Origin: Streptomyces sp. LUP47B
GTDB lineage: Bacteria > Actinomycetota > Actinomycetes > Streptomycetales > Streptomycetaceae
Assembly: GCF_001746295.1 (NCBI RefSeq)
Contig: NZ_MJAH01000033.1
Coordinates: 1 to 61,143 of the forward strand
Length of the DNA: 61,143 nt
Direction: 5' to 3'
Both the position numbers and the translations under genes were made by a program. Position 1 is the stretch's first letter; each line of letters opens with the position of its first letter. Shown one piece after another: positions 61,055-61,143 of this stretch. Under the pieces are notes generated by a model. The model was given only the letters and a program-made list of their open reading frames with translations. It had not been told where the DNA came from and did not search any database.

Positions 61055-61143
61055 CTGCGGGCTGCGGGCTGCGGGCTGCGGGCTGCGGGCTGCGGGCTGC
61101 GGGCTGCGGGCTGCGGGCTGCGGGCTGCGGGCTGCGGGCTGCG
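61055..61143. repeat. (CTGCGGG)n heptanucleotide microsatellite
   Basis: From 61055 to the window end the unit CTGCGGG repeats perfectly for 12.7 copies. It starts 66 bp after the MNIO gene and may continue beyond. A 7-bp unit changes frame with each step, so it could be phase-variable if translated or alter a promoter. Confidence 0.9.

Overview
The window is high-GC actinobacterial chromosome, almost certainly from a Streptomyces. The signs are third-position GC bias, GTG/TTG starts, many leaderless-looking starts, a SARP regulator, RsbW/SpoIIE-type signalling, a rare TTA codon inside a polyketide synthase, and dispersed repeats of a familiar Streptomyces type. I found no rRNA, tRNA, CRISPR array, integrase or transposase gene. 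There is one MITE-like element, and several gene ends or spacers are built of tandem repeats.

Layout. (1) 1-3258: the end of a glycosyltransferase, a DUF2064 GT-A-like protein, a methyltransferase, a membrane protein and a membrane-anchored molybdopterin oxidoreductase. (2) 3428-12482, all minus strand: a GAF/SpoIIE/RsbW phosphatase with a Crp-like palindrome at its start, then a cell-wall group: SARP regulator, VanX-like D-Ala-D-Ala dipeptidase, compact ECF-type sigma factor and NlpC/P60 endopeptidase. An 11-bp-phased repeat array lies between the SARP gene and the vanX-like gene. (3) 12978-14018: a flippase-like membrane protein. (4) 14066-33453: a glycan-catabolic locus. It has a secreted GH84 hexosaminidase fused to a beta-propeller, a SIS isomerase, an RpiR regulator, a cytoplasmic GH38 alpha-mannosidase, a SurA-like protein, a sugar ABC importer without its own ATPase, two GH3 enzymes (one NagZ-like), a BadF-type sugar kinase and a GH5-like glycosidase. 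The enzyme set matches breakdown of the N-glycan core (Man-alpha, Man-beta-GlcNAc, GlcNAc-beta-GlcNAc). Related TGGTTCA-type sites lie before most of the transcription units.

(5) 33532-43484: a compact two-gene biosynthetic locus. One gene encodes a 2694-residue CoA-ligase/ACP/KS/AT/DH/KR/ACP/TE polyketide synthase and the other an FAD halogenase; a 370-bp degenerate tandem repeat separates them. The synthase has a cysteine-nucleophile thioesterase, a low-complexity insertion inside its first ACP, and a TTA (bldA-type) codon. (6) 43692-48154: msrB, murC, a USP-like protein, a RibD-type reductase and ZapE. (7) 48348-55775: a small secreted protein, beta-carbonic anhydrase plus SulP bicarbonate transporter, slipin, a PhoX-like phosphatase, PPK2 and a Rieske oxidoreductase. 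(8) 55836-61143: a lipoprotein polysaccharide deacetylase, a MITE-like element, a small zinc ribbon, a Pth2-like protein, a TetR regulator with a nested palindrome before a DinB-family gene whose 3' end is tandemly duplicated, an MNIO (DUF692) enzyme with a fused C-terminal domain, and a heptanucleotide microsatellite running off the window.

The most promising material for a new system is the PKS/halogenase pair, the putative RpiR-controlled glycan regulon, the SARP/vanX operator array, and the MNIO fusion. All functions are read from motifs by eye; no database search was possible.
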